This document shows, one piece after another, positions 16,301 to 24,626 of a DNA stretch of 64,000 bases (position 1 is its first letter; every line of letters begins with the position of its first letter). The stretch comes from Actinopolymorpha pittospori (lineage in GTDB: Bacteria; Actinomycetota; Actinomycetes; Propionibacteriales; Actinopolymorphaceae), in contig NZ_JADBEM010000001.1 of assembly GCF_014873875.1 (NCBI RefSeq), positions 620,001 through 684,000 of the forward strand. Direction: 5' to 3'. Below the pieces are notes generated by a model. It was not told where the DNA came from. It made no database searches and worked only from the letters and a program-made list of their open reading frames with translations. Position numbers and translations under genes: made by a program.

Positions 16301-17648
16301 GAATCCCGCGCCGGCGGTGCAGCCGGTCAACGTCAACCAGGACTACACCCAGCCGGTGCCGGGCACTCTGGCGCCCACCGTCCCGGTCAGCGTGTTGAAC
16401 CAGCTCTCGCCGATCCAGTACCCGATGCCGACCTCGCTCACCTCCGCCCTGGACGCGGTGCAGAACGGCGCGATGTTCACCGACATGTCCAAGACCGACC
16501 AGCTCACACCGATCCTGGCCACCCTGGCCACCCTGGCCAACACCACGGCCCAACAGGCCGGGAGCCTGGCCGGGGACGCAGCGGCCAACGCCCTCAACTC
16601 CGCGGTGGCGCTCGGGCAGCAGGTTGCGGACATGGTGGGAACGGCGATGGCCACGAACACGGCAGACCCTCCTCGCACGCTCACCGAAAAGGGCGTCGCA
16701 CTCAGCGAGCTCGACACGATCGCGGGCAACAGCGGCGGCGGCCCGATCTCCGACACCGACTGCGCGGCAGCGCCCGTCGTCGGTGCCGTCCTGCCCGTCC
16801 CACCGCCGCCGCCACCACCGCCGCCGCCCGTGGTGCCGGTTCCGCCGGTCACCAACACCTCCGACACCATCTCAGGGACGCTCTCGATCCGTGTGGGCCT
16901 GCCCGATCCCTACGACTACGCCACGGTCAACCTGCTGGAGCTGATCGACAGCTTCATCCCGGAGGTGGTGGACGAGGCCAGCCTGGCGATCTACCAGACG
17001 TTGAAGTCGTTGGTGGTCTCGATAGGTGACGACGCCAGCAACGTCGGCAAGCTGATCACGCTGCTCGAGGGGCTCGGGCTGCTGGCCGCTCCGGAGACCG
17101 GTGGGGCGTCGCTGGCGGTCATCGCCATCATCGAGCTGCTGACTTCCCCGACGTTCATCTCACTCGGCGAGGATGTGCTGATCCTGCTCTACAACGTCGT
17201 CTACTCCTTCGCGTTCCCGCACGTAGGGTTCGCCGGTGGGCTCGACCTCGGAACCTGGCTGTCGGCGCCCGTCTTCTACAGCAAGACCAAAGGCAAGGCC
17301 GCGCAGGTGAGCACGATGACACCGGTCCCGTTCAACATCGTGTCCTACTACGTCGGCAGGACACCCATCAACACCGCGCCCAACCCCCCGGCCTGGGCTG
17401 CGGAAGCACTCGACGGCTCGCTGTTCGTCGACCAGACGCAGACCGATCCCTCGAAGCTGAGACTCACCGTCGATGACGACGCCACCGGAGACTCGGTCAC
17501 GATCACCGTGGACGCGGACCAGGAGCTGCTCTTCGACATGGTCTCGATCGTGCAGAAGCTACGGGACGACCTCTTCCGCGCGGCTCACCGCGACACTGGG
17601 TGCCTGGGAGACGAGCACGAACGAGGCGATCGCGCAGAGCCTGGCTGA
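13350..17648 (+). CDS. Giant protein of unknown function (frame interrupted near its end)
   Basis: This encodes 1432 residues from ATG 13350, with GAGGAG about 9 nt upstream. Visible parts: helix-hairpin-like repeats at the N-terminus (ALNALGIFTVVDMAEY; ASFAVSTLAELAELAPYIEA); an ALAPGESRNIVVLDWFRRQR block near 235-255; a Gly/Ser/Ala-rich stretch about 290-350; mixed beta/alpha domains; an FAEAILSRSNASEYLDPRRF block near 955; a helical Ala/Thr region; and an uninterrupted polyproline linker (about 1150-1165). No signal peptide. I recognise no characterised family. Large proteins with an 'LAPGExRxI...W.R' motif exist among bacteria, function unknown. The last 20 residues are out-of-frame; the true C-terminus continues in the next frame from about 17584. 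Confidence 0.75.
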   Translation: MPSITQLTSVDSVVKIEALNALGIFTVVDMAEYAACRHAEYVMSALRRDTIADAGVENYVEAAALTPDALAHLGDLDVVHLISVSEADAALLEASFAVSTLAELAELAPYIEAQRLVLESVRGAYYEKPSAPAELMPKLIGSTHMKVRYSNYIKEREQVFEDYALLHLSDADEPEPAAELIDIFYRAQLKFHLGYLASIHQKWISAGTHLGGIVHSLALAPGESRNIVVLDWFRRQRSSRDEDTTTSEQLRSEFAQTHAVNEVVETTANEHLYGSTTVDATTKTTGAGLVGGTGGGAAASGSSGVDLMSIVGLPIKAAGSATGTSASSIGGSLVYSNGSVQGTLKSETTGTRSVDGELVQDISDATVQNASNVRSVRSTVVVEDQQRGGQRAQTSNVTNYNHSHAMTVQYWEVLDSYRVATGIDSLSPVLFLPFGPMTFTIEVIKSYWYVFNKAIRQLQPGKAFEWNQVVRDFNPQNEAFDASGDLRVERVKITRSRSYSEPVRVEFYDADPVVILAVDGFDMDGCMTLKLTGSSNYVSYGVLDLDVLDVASFFTTDSFEIDEGIKATLSSDFMVELKRMLKIYLDDRSKTPNAPFGTDPDNLEDNELGVLSKRDNLKTDVDNGRFSIINGDATVDLNLTSIEYTVADRNDQQQVITQTVRKTYSYGVLRNEISEEIADVTAHINTQLATVADINAADTIAAIEEYFAFHKYGFTKYLLANLEAEQIKDIIEHLGIVGVTETLAVSALIDPKPVALTENMLVFQLKEDPNGLRRAIGQNYFATITAHPPGDAPPLSLSGAGLRQPAIRKSRETTKYQFTGQPMAGRADRGFSTANFTLYVSTTPNKNGGHDVEGSMEVIQVIGNRRFSYPMVLAGTASAMQDGHIQIGYTAGGALPDDLTGLQHGTLDWTFDFPPPSGEHIADIVHGYVVNLAEHESIVRQRKRWSDAFLPSPGVFAEAILSRSNASEYLDPRRFFAWHELPIPNPAPAVQPVNVNQDYTQPVPGTLAPTVPVSVLNQLSPIQYPMPTSLTSALDAVQNGAMFTDMSKTDQLTPILATLATLANTTAQQAGSLAGDAAANALNSAVALGQQVADMVGTAMATNTADPPRTLTEKGVALSELDTIAGNSGGGPISDTDCAAAPVVGAVLPVPPPPPPPPPPVVPVPPVTNTSDTISGTLSIRVGLPDPYDYATVNLLELIDSFIPEVVDEASLAIYQTLKSLVVSIGDDASNVGKLITLLEGLGLLAAPETGGASLAVIAIIELLTSPTFISLGEDVLILLYNVVYSFAFPHVGFAGGLDLGTWLSAPVFYSKTKGKAAQVSTMTPVPFNIVSYYVGRTPINTAPNPPAWAAEALDGSLFVDQTQTDPSKLRLTVDDDATGDSVTITVDADQELLFDMVSIVQKLRDDLFRAAHRDTGCLGDEHERGDRAEPG

Positions 17649-18102
17649 CCTGCTCGCCAGCCTGGACGAAGGTGGCCTGGATAGTCTGCTCGACTCCTTC
17701 GGGCTTCCCACGGTGGTCACCGACGCTATCAAGTCTGCCCTGGCGACCGGCGCTGACCTGCTCGCCACCCTGGCCACGTACTTCGTGGACCTTTCGACCC
17801 TCGTTGCCCGCATGGTGCTCACACTGTTCGACTACATCACCGGCATCAAGGACCTCGTCGGGGGCCCGACCGTGATCACCTACCACCTGCACCTGAGGGC
17901 CACCATCGCCTACCGGCCCGACTTCCCCGAAGGCTGGACGATCAGCCTCGCCGGTGCGACCTCGTCCTTCCCTGTCGTCACGGTGTCCACCACCGGCGTC
18001 ACGACACAGGTGGTCTACTCCAAGAACGACTACTCGACGCTCGGGCTGCTCGGGCTGCTCGGCTCCTACGACGCGATTCCCCCGATCTCCGCCCACCTGT
18101 AG
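17584..18102 (+). pseudogene. Displaced C-terminal part of the giant protein (frameshift)
   Basis: From 17584 the +1 frame reads LTATLGAWETSTNEAIAQSL, a leucine-rich helical segment (LADLLASLDEGGLDSLLDSF), a hydrophobic stretch (VDLSTLVARMVLTLFDYITG) and a beta-rich end (YHLHLRATIAYRPDFPEGWT) to TAG 18102. It begins exactly where the giant protein's own frame turns into low-complexity residues. Dropping one G near 17583 joins them smoothly (DDLFRA + LTATLGAW). Either a real frameshift mutation or a sequencing/assembly slip in CGCGCGGC is possible. The intact product would be about 1583 residues. Confidence 0.8.
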
Positions 18103-18172
18103 ACCAGCAGACCCGCGATCCCCTGGGCGCGAACCCCGAGGTATGACGTGCTGCTCGGCGGGCCCAGCGAGC

Positions 18173-18469
18173 TCAGCCGCCATCGAACCTGTCCAGGAAC
18201 TGACCGAGGCTGGCAGGGGCATATACTCCGGCGAACAGTCGGCGCATCCCACCGGACCGGATCACATCGAGATCGTCGATACAGTCCGCACCCGCGTCCA
18301 TCCCCGCGATGATCGATGTCAGCTTGCGCGACGGGTTTACTGCCGCCGACCTCACCGTCGTGGTCGTGATCGCGACCTGCTCGTCCACCAGCTCCGACGA
18401 ACCCGCCCGCTCCGCCAACGCCATCACCGGCACCAGCCCCGCACACGACACCAGATTCTGCTCATCGAA
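18173..18469 (-). pseudogene. IS1380-family transposase remnant, N-terminal part
   Basis: The minus strand reads FDEQNLVSCAGLVPVMALAE, then VRSAAVNPSRKLTSIIAGMD and GADCIDDLDVIRSGGMRRLF with AGVYAPASLGQFL. This is the conserved N-terminal third of IS1380 transposases. The rest of the roughly 460-residue enzyme is absent and no start codon fits, so it is dead. It directly follows the giant gene and marks an old insertion or rearrangement at the left edge of the eCIS region. Confidence 0.75.
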
Positions 18470-18479
18470 CTCCGGCGGG

Positions 18480-18729
18480 CTGCCCGGCGCCGATCTGCGC
18501 GCCCCGCTGCCGCGGCTCCTCGGCGACGACTTCGACCACGTGGGCGTGGGCACCGAGGCCGCCGACCTCAGGACGCTCGCCCCGGGTCTGACCCTGGACG
18601 GCCCGCTGACCGCGCCCGGACGCCGACAACTTCGGGCTGCCCGAGCCGAAGCTCCCGCAGGTCGGCGTCCTCACGCCGATCCTGCAGACGGTGCCCGCCG
18701 CGAACGTGGTGACCGGCCCCGGCCTCTGA
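18480..18729 (+). pseudogene. Possible C-terminal remnant, frameshifted
   Basis: The plus strand reads LPGADLRAPLPRLLGDDFDH VGVGTEAADLRTLAPGLTLD and then, after a frame change near 18617, DNFGLPEPKLPQVGVLTPIL followed by a stop at 18727-18729. Together it resembles the end of a real protein cut off by the IS1380 remnant. No family is recognised. Confidence 0.3.
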
Positions 18730-18803
18730 GCCTGCCCGCTCCCGGGAGCGCTTTACACGTGTATTGAAACGATCAACAATGTACGGAACAAGATCGTCCG
18801 GTT

Positions 18804-20189
18804 TCACTGCGTGACGGTGCTGAGCACTCCGCTGACGTTGAGGACCTCGTGGCACTCCTGCGCCTGCCGACCGGTGGCCGGTGTGCCGGGCTTCGCGCAG
18901 GTCACGCTGATCGTCACCGTGTCGTTCGCTGGGATCTTGATGGGGGTGACCCAGTGGTAGTCCTGGTTGCGGAACGTCTCCAGCGCGATCGTGGTGATCT
19001 TCTGATCGCCGAAGTTGATCGTCATCACCCCTTCGTCGCCCTGGAAGTTGGCGACGACGATGTCCGTGACCCCGAAGACGCTGTTCTCCGGCACCTTGTA
19101 CGCACCGGTCTGCGTCTGCCCGGTGCCCGTCTTCAGGTCGATGGTCGCCGAACTCTGCTGAGGCACGCCGGTCCCGCCGCCGTCGGCCGAGCCGCCGCCC
19201 GCGCCGCTGCCCGAACCCGTCGTCGCTCCCGTCTCCTGGCCGCCGCCGGGCTGGTTGTCCGCACCGGTACCGGGAGAGGAGCCGTCCGCCTGGCCGTCGG
19301 CCGGGGTGGGATACGGCTGCACCGCCTCGGTGGCGCTGTCGGCCGGGGTGGGACGCGGCTGCACCGCCTCGGTGGCCGCCTCCTCGGCGGCGCTGCGCAC
19401 CTCGGGACGCACCAGCGCGAACCACGCGAGCAACAGCGCGAGCAGCGCGGCGAGCACCGCCAGCAGCCACTTCGGGAAGATCGGTATCTGGACGAACTCC
19501 GCGTTCAGCGAAGGCGCCACGACGATGTCGGCCGGGTGGGCCTGCGCTGTCTCCTCCCGCTCCCCGGTCTCCCGGGTGTCCAGCGTGAACGGCCACACCA
19601 CCGGGTTGCCGAACCACACCGGCTTGGCGGTACGGACCCGCAGCCGGACCTCCGTCGACTCACCGGGCTCCAGCGCCGGCTCCGCCGGGGCGAACGTGAA
19701 CCCCAGCTCCTCACCCGCCTGACCGGGCGTGAAGCTCACCCGCACCGGGGTGTTGCCCTGGTTGCGGACGGCCGGCAGATACCGGCCGCGCAGCCAGCCG
19801 CGCCGGCGGCGCGGGGCCAGCTCGGTGCGCAGCTCGTGGAACTCACCGATGTGCACGGTGGTTTCGAGGACCTTGACCGACTCGGGGTGCTCGTTCGGCA
19901 GCACCCGCACACCGAGCGGGACCTCGCCCGCGCGGATCTCCGGCGAACGCGGCGGCGCCAGAGTGAGCGTCACCGTCTCGGAGGTGCCCGGGTAGAGGGA
20001 GACGCGCGCGGGCTTCACCGTCGTCCAGTCGGCGCAGGCGCCGGCGACCGTGAGGTCGTACGCCTCGACGATGTCGCTGTCGTTACGGACGGTCAGCGTG
20101 GTGGTGGCGATGGCACCCGGCGTCACGGTCACGGCCGGGATGTCGAGGCCGGGCGCGCCGGGACCGGAAGAGGCTGCGGAAGGCGTCAC
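18804..20189 (-). CDS. COG1470-like membrane protein of the eCIS locus ('hydrolytic protein')
   Basis: A 461-residue protein starting at GTG 20189 (VTPSAASSGPGAPG); upstream in-frame codons would run toward the divergent LuxR promoter. Residues 15-220 form two Ig-like NEW3/COG1470 beta domains (TVTPGAIATTTLTVRNDSDI; TPVRVSFTPGQAGEELGFTF). A single membrane helix follows at about 235-260 (WLLAVLAALLALLLAWFALV), then a Thr/Pro/Gly-rich linker and a C-terminal beta domain. Streptomyces CIS loci carry such a gene beside the LuxR regulator. Predicted topology puts the Ig domains in the cytoplasm and the C-domain outside. A role in envelope contact is inference. Confidence 0.65.
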   Translation of the reverse strand: MTPSAASSGPGAPGLDIPAVTVTPGAIATTTLTVRNDSDIVEAYDLTVAGACADWTTVKPARVSLYPGTSETVTLTLAPPRSPEIRAGEVPLGVRVLPNEHPESVKVLETTVHIGEFHELRTELAPRRRRGWLRGRYLPAVRNQGNTPVRVSFTPGQAGEELGFTFAPAEPALEPGESTEVRLRVRTAKPVWFGNPVVWPFTLDTRETGEREETAQAHPADIVVAPSLNAEFVQIPIFPKWLLAVLAALLALLLAWFALVRPEVRSAAEEAATEAVQPRPTPADSATEAVQPYPTPADGQADGSSPGTGADNQPGGGQETGATTGSGSGAGGGSADGGGTGVPQQSSATIDLKTGTGQTQTGAYKVPENSVFGVTDIVVANFQGDEGVMTINFGDQKITTIALETFRNQDYHWVTPIKIPANDTVTISVTCAKPGTPATGRQAQECHEVLNVSGVLSTVTQ

Positions 20190-20426
20190 GCGCCCACCGT
20201 AGAAGTGTGTCCCGGGGGGCGGCGAGGAACGGGAGGGCAATGTGCGGGCAGTGACGTTGCCCGGCAAGCCAACGTCAACTCCCTTGTAACAGTGGGCTCT
20301 TAATGTGGCGAGCCGCCTCGCGTGCACCGCCGGCCCATGGTCGCCTCGCGTGTATCACCCTGCCCCTCACCGACTCATGAAAACGGGTATCCCATGTTCC
20401 GCGCAGCAGAGGAGATCGGCCCTGCC

Positions 20427-21119
20427 ATGTCCGAAGCTACGACACGTGCACTCGTCCCGGACGGCTCGATCCACCGCACCTCTCGCTCCGCCCGCCCACC
20501 CCGGGTCGCCGTCGCCGTCTACGCCGCCGACCCCGTGCTGCGCGCGGGCGTCGTACAGCAGTTGCGCCAGCGCCCCGAGACCGAACTCGTCGACGACGCC
20601 GACGCCGAGCAGGCCCAGGTCTCGCTCGTCGTCGTGGACGCTCTCGACGACGACGTGGCCGCCTTGCTGAACCGGCTGCGCTACAACAACGCCACCCGCA
20701 CCGGCCTGGTCATCGGCACCCTCGGGGCTGGCGGACTGCAACGCGTCATCGAATGCGGGGTGTCGGCGGTGCTGCGTCGCTCCGAGGCCGACCAGGACCA
20801 GCTCGTACGGCTGGTCACGGCGACCGCCAACGGCGAGGGCGTGCTGCCCGGCGATCTGCTCGGCGAACTCCTCAGCCACGTCGGCAGCCTCCAGCGCGCG
20901 GCCCTCGACCCCGGCGCCGTGTCCCTGTCCACGCTCACCGCGCGCGAGGCGGAGATGCTGCGCCTGGTGTCGGAGGGCCTGGACACCGCGGAGATCGCCC
21001 GCAAGACCTCGTACTCCGAACGGACCGTCAAGAACGTGCTGCACGAGATCACCACGCGGCTCCAACTGCACAACCGGGCCCACGCGGTGGGCTACGCCCT
21101 GCGTAACGGGCTGATATAG
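20427..21119 (+). CDS. LuxR-type (NarL-like) transcriptional regulator of the eCIS locus
   Basis: A 230-residue protein. ATG 20427 was chosen because GAGGAGA lies about 11 nt upstream; ATG 20394 is an alternative. The N-terminal domain resembles a degenerate receiver (VAVAVYAADPVLRAGVVQQL ... VSLVVVDALDDD), with no clear phospho-accepting aspartate in the usual context. The C-terminal LuxR HTH is LTAREAEMLRLVSEGLDTAE, SYSERTVKNVLHEITTRLQL, HNRAHAVGYALRNGLI. It diverges from the COG1470-like gene and precedes the beta-propeller gene, making it the likely regulator of the cluster, responding to something other than classic phosphorylation. Confidence 0.85.
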   Translation: MSEATTRALVPDGSIHRTSRSARPPRVAVAVYAADPVLRAGVVQQLRQRPETELVDDADAEQAQVSLVVVDALDDDVAALLNRLRYNNATRTGLVIGTLGAGGLQRVIECGVSAVLRRSEADQDQLVRLVTATANGEGVLPGDLLGELLSHVGSLQRAALDPGAVSLSTLTAREAEMLRLVSEGLDTAEIARKTSYSERTVKNVLHEITTRLQLHNRAHAVGYALRNGLI

Positions 21120-21410
21120 CCCACGTGTCGACCGGCCGCCACCGGTCGCCGCCGGCTCTCCTACGACGGCCGGGAAGGTCCCGTTGCCCGAAAGCGCACC
21201 GCGCCTTCCCCCGGGTACGGACCCGCGGTCCTGCCGCACCGCGCGCGGCCGGTGGAGGGTGGTGCGGGGCATCTCCCGCGCATGTGTGCCGCGCGGTGCC
21301 CGCAGAGGCCGCCTCAGCCGGCCTGTTCTTCTGCTTCTTCGGCCGGAGGTCCGGGGTCGTCCCCCGGACCTGCGGCGGATGCCGCACCAGACTGCGTAAA
21401 GGGGACCGTG
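21120..21410. other. Leader region upstream of the beta-propeller gene
   Basis: There is no supportable gene between the LuxR stop and ATG 21411. The region probably holds the promoter of the beta-propeller/cap/ATPase operon. AAAGGGGA at 21398-21405 is the ribosome site. Confidence 0.35.
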
Positions 21411-24400
21411 ATGGAAACCGCTGGCCCCGGCGGCCGGTACCGCCTGGGGAGGCTTGGTACCTCGATCCTGCTGCTGATCCCGCTGCTGATCCCCCTGCTC
21501 GGGGTGACTGCGGCGGCCGGACCGGGCGGCGCCGAGGCGGCGGCCGCCGACGGCGCGCAGACCCGGGTCGTCTACGCCGGCACCGGGCACCGCAGCCTCG
21601 GCGAGGTCTCCTCCACCACCTCCAGCACCCCGCTGTTGGGTGCCGGACCGGCCCACTACGACACCCAGCCGTCCGCCCTCGGCGACCAGTTGGTGTTCGC
21701 GAGCCGCCGGCACGAGAAGGATCCGCAGATCTATCTGCGGGCCGCCGACGGTTCGGTGCTGGGCCTCACCACCGGCATGGACGCCGCGCACCCCCAACTC
21801 ACCCCCGACGGGCAGTCGGTGGTGTTCGACGCCGCCGGGTCCGCCGTCCCGGGCGGCGGCACCCAACGCGACCTGTACCTGGTGCGCACCGACGGCACCG
21901 GACTGACCCGGCTGACGAACACGTCCGCGAACGAGGAGGACCCGACGGTCTCGCCCGACGGGCGGCGCATCGCCTACGCCAGCGACAGTGACACCCTCGC
22001 CGGGCAACAGATCTATGTACGGGACCTGCGCGGCGGCGCCGCCACCCGGCTCACCGACCCGGCGAACGGCACGGCCTCCGAGCCCGCCTGGAACCCCGTC
22101 GACGACGACGTCAACCGCGGCTGGATCGCGTACACCGCCACCACGACCGAGAACGGGCAGTCCGTCCCCCGGCTGCGGATCACCGACGGGAGCGCCGACG
22201 AGCCGCTGTTCGCGGGCGCGCAGGCAACCTGGCGGGCCCACGGGGCAGCGTGGCTGCCCGACGGGGACGCTCTGGTGTTCCTCAGCCCCGAGACCACCTG
22301 TGAGTGCGAGGGCGGCTGGGACCACGTGTTCCGCTCGACCGCCCACTCCGACCAGGTGCCCTCGCTGGTGCTCAACGAGGACCGGGACGTGCTCTCACCG
22401 ACCTGGCTCGGCTCCATGGACGGCGGCCAAGCGGTCGTGGAGCGCACCTCGGCGCCCACCGGGCACGTGGTGACCCTCCAGGACTCCCGCGCGGACGGCT
22501 CCGACCCCCGCGACCTCGGCCTGACGATCCTCAAGGAGGATCCCGCGGCCGACACCAACACCGACCCCGCCAAGGACCCGCTGTTCGAGCCCGGGGACGG
22601 CCTCGACCCGTGGACCGAGCGGCAGAACTACACCCCCGACGGCCGCCGGATCGTCCTCACCCGTTTCGAGGACAGCGCCGACGGCCGCATCGAGCGGATC
22701 TGGATGGCCGACGCCGACGGCACCAACGCGGCACCGATGAACCTCGCCGGGCGCGCCGCGACCGACTGGGACACCGACCCGACGTTCTCCCCGGACGGCA
22801 GGTTCCTCGCCTTCACCCGGACCTCGCCCGGCGGTGTGGGCGACGCCGCGGGCGCCAGCCGCATCCTCATCGCCGAGGTGGCCACCGGCGCCATCACCGG
22901 TGAGGTCGTCCCGCCGGCCGGACAGCTCCAGGGCAAGGACGCCCAGCCCACCTGGTCCTCCGACGCCACCACCCTCGCCTTCACGCGCAGCATGAAGATC
23001 GACGGGGACGGCGGTAACAAGCACGTGTGGACCGTGCCCGTCGCCGACCTGACGCGGCAGACCGACCTGAGCGCCACCAACTGCCCCGGCGACTGCGAGG
23101 TCATCGACGACAGCCCCGCGTTCTCCCCGGACGGCCGCGACATCGCCTTCAACCGCAAGAACGGCGCCGGACAGGTCGACGAGGAGAACGGCCTGCTGCT
23201 CACCTCCGCGGACGGCGCCGACTGCCAGGTGCTGCTGCCCACCGCCGCACGCGGCCTGCCGGGCGCCTGCGGCCGAGACCTGCCCGACACCACCACAACC
23301 GGGCCGCACCAGCCGCGTGACGCCGCCTGGACCGCCGACGGCACGGGGCTCGTGTTCAGCTCGCGCGCCGAGGCCGCCGTCAACAGCCCCGAGAAGCTGA
23401 GCCTCCTGGACGTCGACTCCGGCGCCGTCACGCCGCTCACCGACGACCTCGCGGGCCGCCAGAAGGAACCCACCCTCCAGCAGTCCGTGGACCTCGCGAT
23501 CACCGTGCCCGGCACCACGTCCGAGGTCACCGTCGGCGACTCCACCACCGTCCGGGTCGACGTCGTCAACAACGGCCCCGCCGCCTCGCCCGGCACCACC
23601 CTGAGGATCGCGCCGCCCGCAGGCGTGCAGGTCACCGGGATCAGCCGGCCCGGCGGCACCTGCGACGCCGCCTCCCTCCAGTGCGACCTGGGCGTGCTGG
23701 ACCCCGGTACCACCGTGCCGGTGGACGTGACGCTCACCGGGCTCACCCCGGGGGACGCGCCGGTCGACTGGTCGGTCACCGGTACGGTGCTCGACCCGCA
23801 GCCCAGCGACAACACGGGCCGGACCGTGGTGCCGGTGGTCGAGGTGACACCGCCGCCCTCCACACCGACTCCGACTCCCACTCCGACGCCGACCCCGACA
23901 CCGACGCCGACTCCCACGCCGCCCCCGACTCCCACTCCTACGCCGACTCCGACAGCGCCTTCGCAACCTCCGGCGCCGAAGGCCGGGCCCGGGGTGACGG
24001 TCAAGGCCCAGCCCAACCCCGGCTACGTCGGCGGGAAGGTCGTGGTGACGTACACCATCCGCAACGGCCGCAACGCGCCGGCCACCGGGCTGCGGCTGAA
24101 GATCGGCCTGCCCGCTGGGTTGCCCGACAGCGGGCCGCCCGCGGGCTGCGACACCGACTGGGTGTGCGCGCTGCCCGACCTCACCCAGGGCTCCAGCACC
24201 GTCGTACGGGTCGTGCTCAGCCCCAAGAAGGCGATGACCGGCCAGGTCACCGGCGTGCTCACCACCACCGGGACGGACGCGAACAAGAACGACAACACCG
24301 CCCGGGAGCGGCTGCGCATCCTCCAGCCGAAGATCATCGCCGTGCCGGAGATCGGCAAGCCCGGCGTCGTCACCTCCGTGCGCGGCAAGGACTTCCCGCC

Positions 24401-24626
24401 GGGCGTGCCCGTCCGGTTCAAGTGGAACCCCGGGATCACCGCGGCCGCCGCGCCGACGATCCCGAAGACCGACGGCACCTTCATCGGCCAGCTGCTCATC
24501 CTCGCCAAGGACCAGACCGGGCCCCGCACCATCACCGCCAGCGGACCCGGATTCTCCCCGGTGAAGACCGACTTCCTGGTCGTCAACGGCAGTGTGCAGC
24601 CGCCGGACGAGGTGACCCGCCGGTGA
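21411..24626 (+). CDS. Secreted TolB/PD40 beta-propeller protein with DUF11 domains (eCIS accessory)
   Basis: A 1071-residue protein from ATG 21411, with AAAGGGGA upstream. Residues 16-36 form a signal or anchor (TSILLLIPLLIPLLGVTAAA). Residues about 45-690 carry repeated PD40 blades with the signature 'SPDGRRIAYAS', 'TPDGQSVVFDA', 'SPDGRFLAFTR'. A DUF11/CARDB-like beta sandwich follows (VDLAITVPGTTSEVTVGDST), then a Thr-Pro repeat linker and a second beta-sandwich region to the end. Propellers of this type often accompany Streptomyces CIS loci, but their role is unproven. The stop overlaps the GTG of the DUF4255 gene (GTGA), so it is translated with the cap gene. Confidence 0.75.
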   Translation: METAGPGGRYRLGRLGTSILLLIPLLIPLLGVTAAAGPGGAEAAAADGAQTRVVYAGTGHRSLGEVSSTTSSTPLLGAGPAHYDTQPSALGDQLVFASRRHEKDPQIYLRAADGSVLGLTTGMDAAHPQLTPDGQSVVFDAAGSAVPGGGTQRDLYLVRTDGTGLTRLTNTSANEEDPTVSPDGRRIAYASDSDTLAGQQIYVRDLRGGAATRLTDPANGTASEPAWNPVDDDVNRGWIAYTATTTENGQSVPRLRITDGSADEPLFAGAQATWRAHGAAWLPDGDALVFLSPETTCECEGGWDHVFRSTAHSDQVPSLVLNEDRDVLSPTWLGSMDGGQAVVERTSAPTGHVVTLQDSRADGSDPRDLGLTILKEDPAADTNTDPAKDPLFEPGDGLDPWTERQNYTPDGRRIVLTRFEDSADGRIERIWMADADGTNAAPMNLAGRAATDWDTDPTFSPDGRFLAFTRTSPGGVGDAAGASRILIAEVATGAITGEVVPPAGQLQGKDAQPTWSSDATTLAFTRSMKIDGDGGNKHVWTVPVADLTRQTDLSATNCPGDCEVIDDSPAFSPDGRDIAFNRKNGAGQVDEENGLLLTSADGADCQVLLPTAARGLPGACGRDLPDTTTTGPHQPRDAAWTADGTGLVFSSRAEAAVNSPEKLSLLDVDSGAVTPLTDDLAGRQKEPTLQQSVDLAITVPGTTSEVTVGDSTTVRVDVVNNGPAASPGTTLRIAPPAGVQVTGISRPGGTCDAASLQCDLGVLDPGTTVPVDVTLTGLTPGDAPVDWSVTGTVLDPQPSDNTGRTVVPVVEVTPPPSTPTPTPTPTPTPTPTPTPTPPPTPTPTPTPTAPSQPPAPKAGPGVTVKAQPNPGYVGGKVVVTYTIRNGRNAPATGLRLKIGLPAGLPDSGPPAGCDTDWVCALPDLTQGSSTVVRVVLSPKKAMTGQVTGVLTTTGTDANKNDNTARERLRILQPKIIAVPEIGKPGVVTSVRGKDFPPGVPVRFKWNPGITAAAAPTIPKTDGTFIGQLLILAKDQTGPRTITASGPGFSPVKTDFLVVNGSVQPPDEVTRR
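23867..23958 (+). repeat. Thr-Pro dipeptide repeat (ACT/ACG-CCG) in the propeller gene
   Basis: About 15 consecutive Thr-Pro codon pairs written with shifting synonymous codons. They form a stiff linker between the two beta-sandwich regions. The frame is kept intact throughout. Confidence 0.8.

Noticed and set aside
13350..17648. Treating the giant protein as an eCIS effector or tail fibre
   Set aside because: There is no DUF4157 leader, no fibre repeats, and the gene is separated from the locus by IS1380 debris. Linkage alone does not show function.
20367..24016. Long minus-strand frames opposite the LuxR and propeller genes (up to 659 codons)
   Set aside because: They are complement shadows of GC-rich coding DNA, with Gly/Val/Asp/Arg-biased composition and no domain. 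The plus-strand genes have motifs, ribosome sites and coupling.
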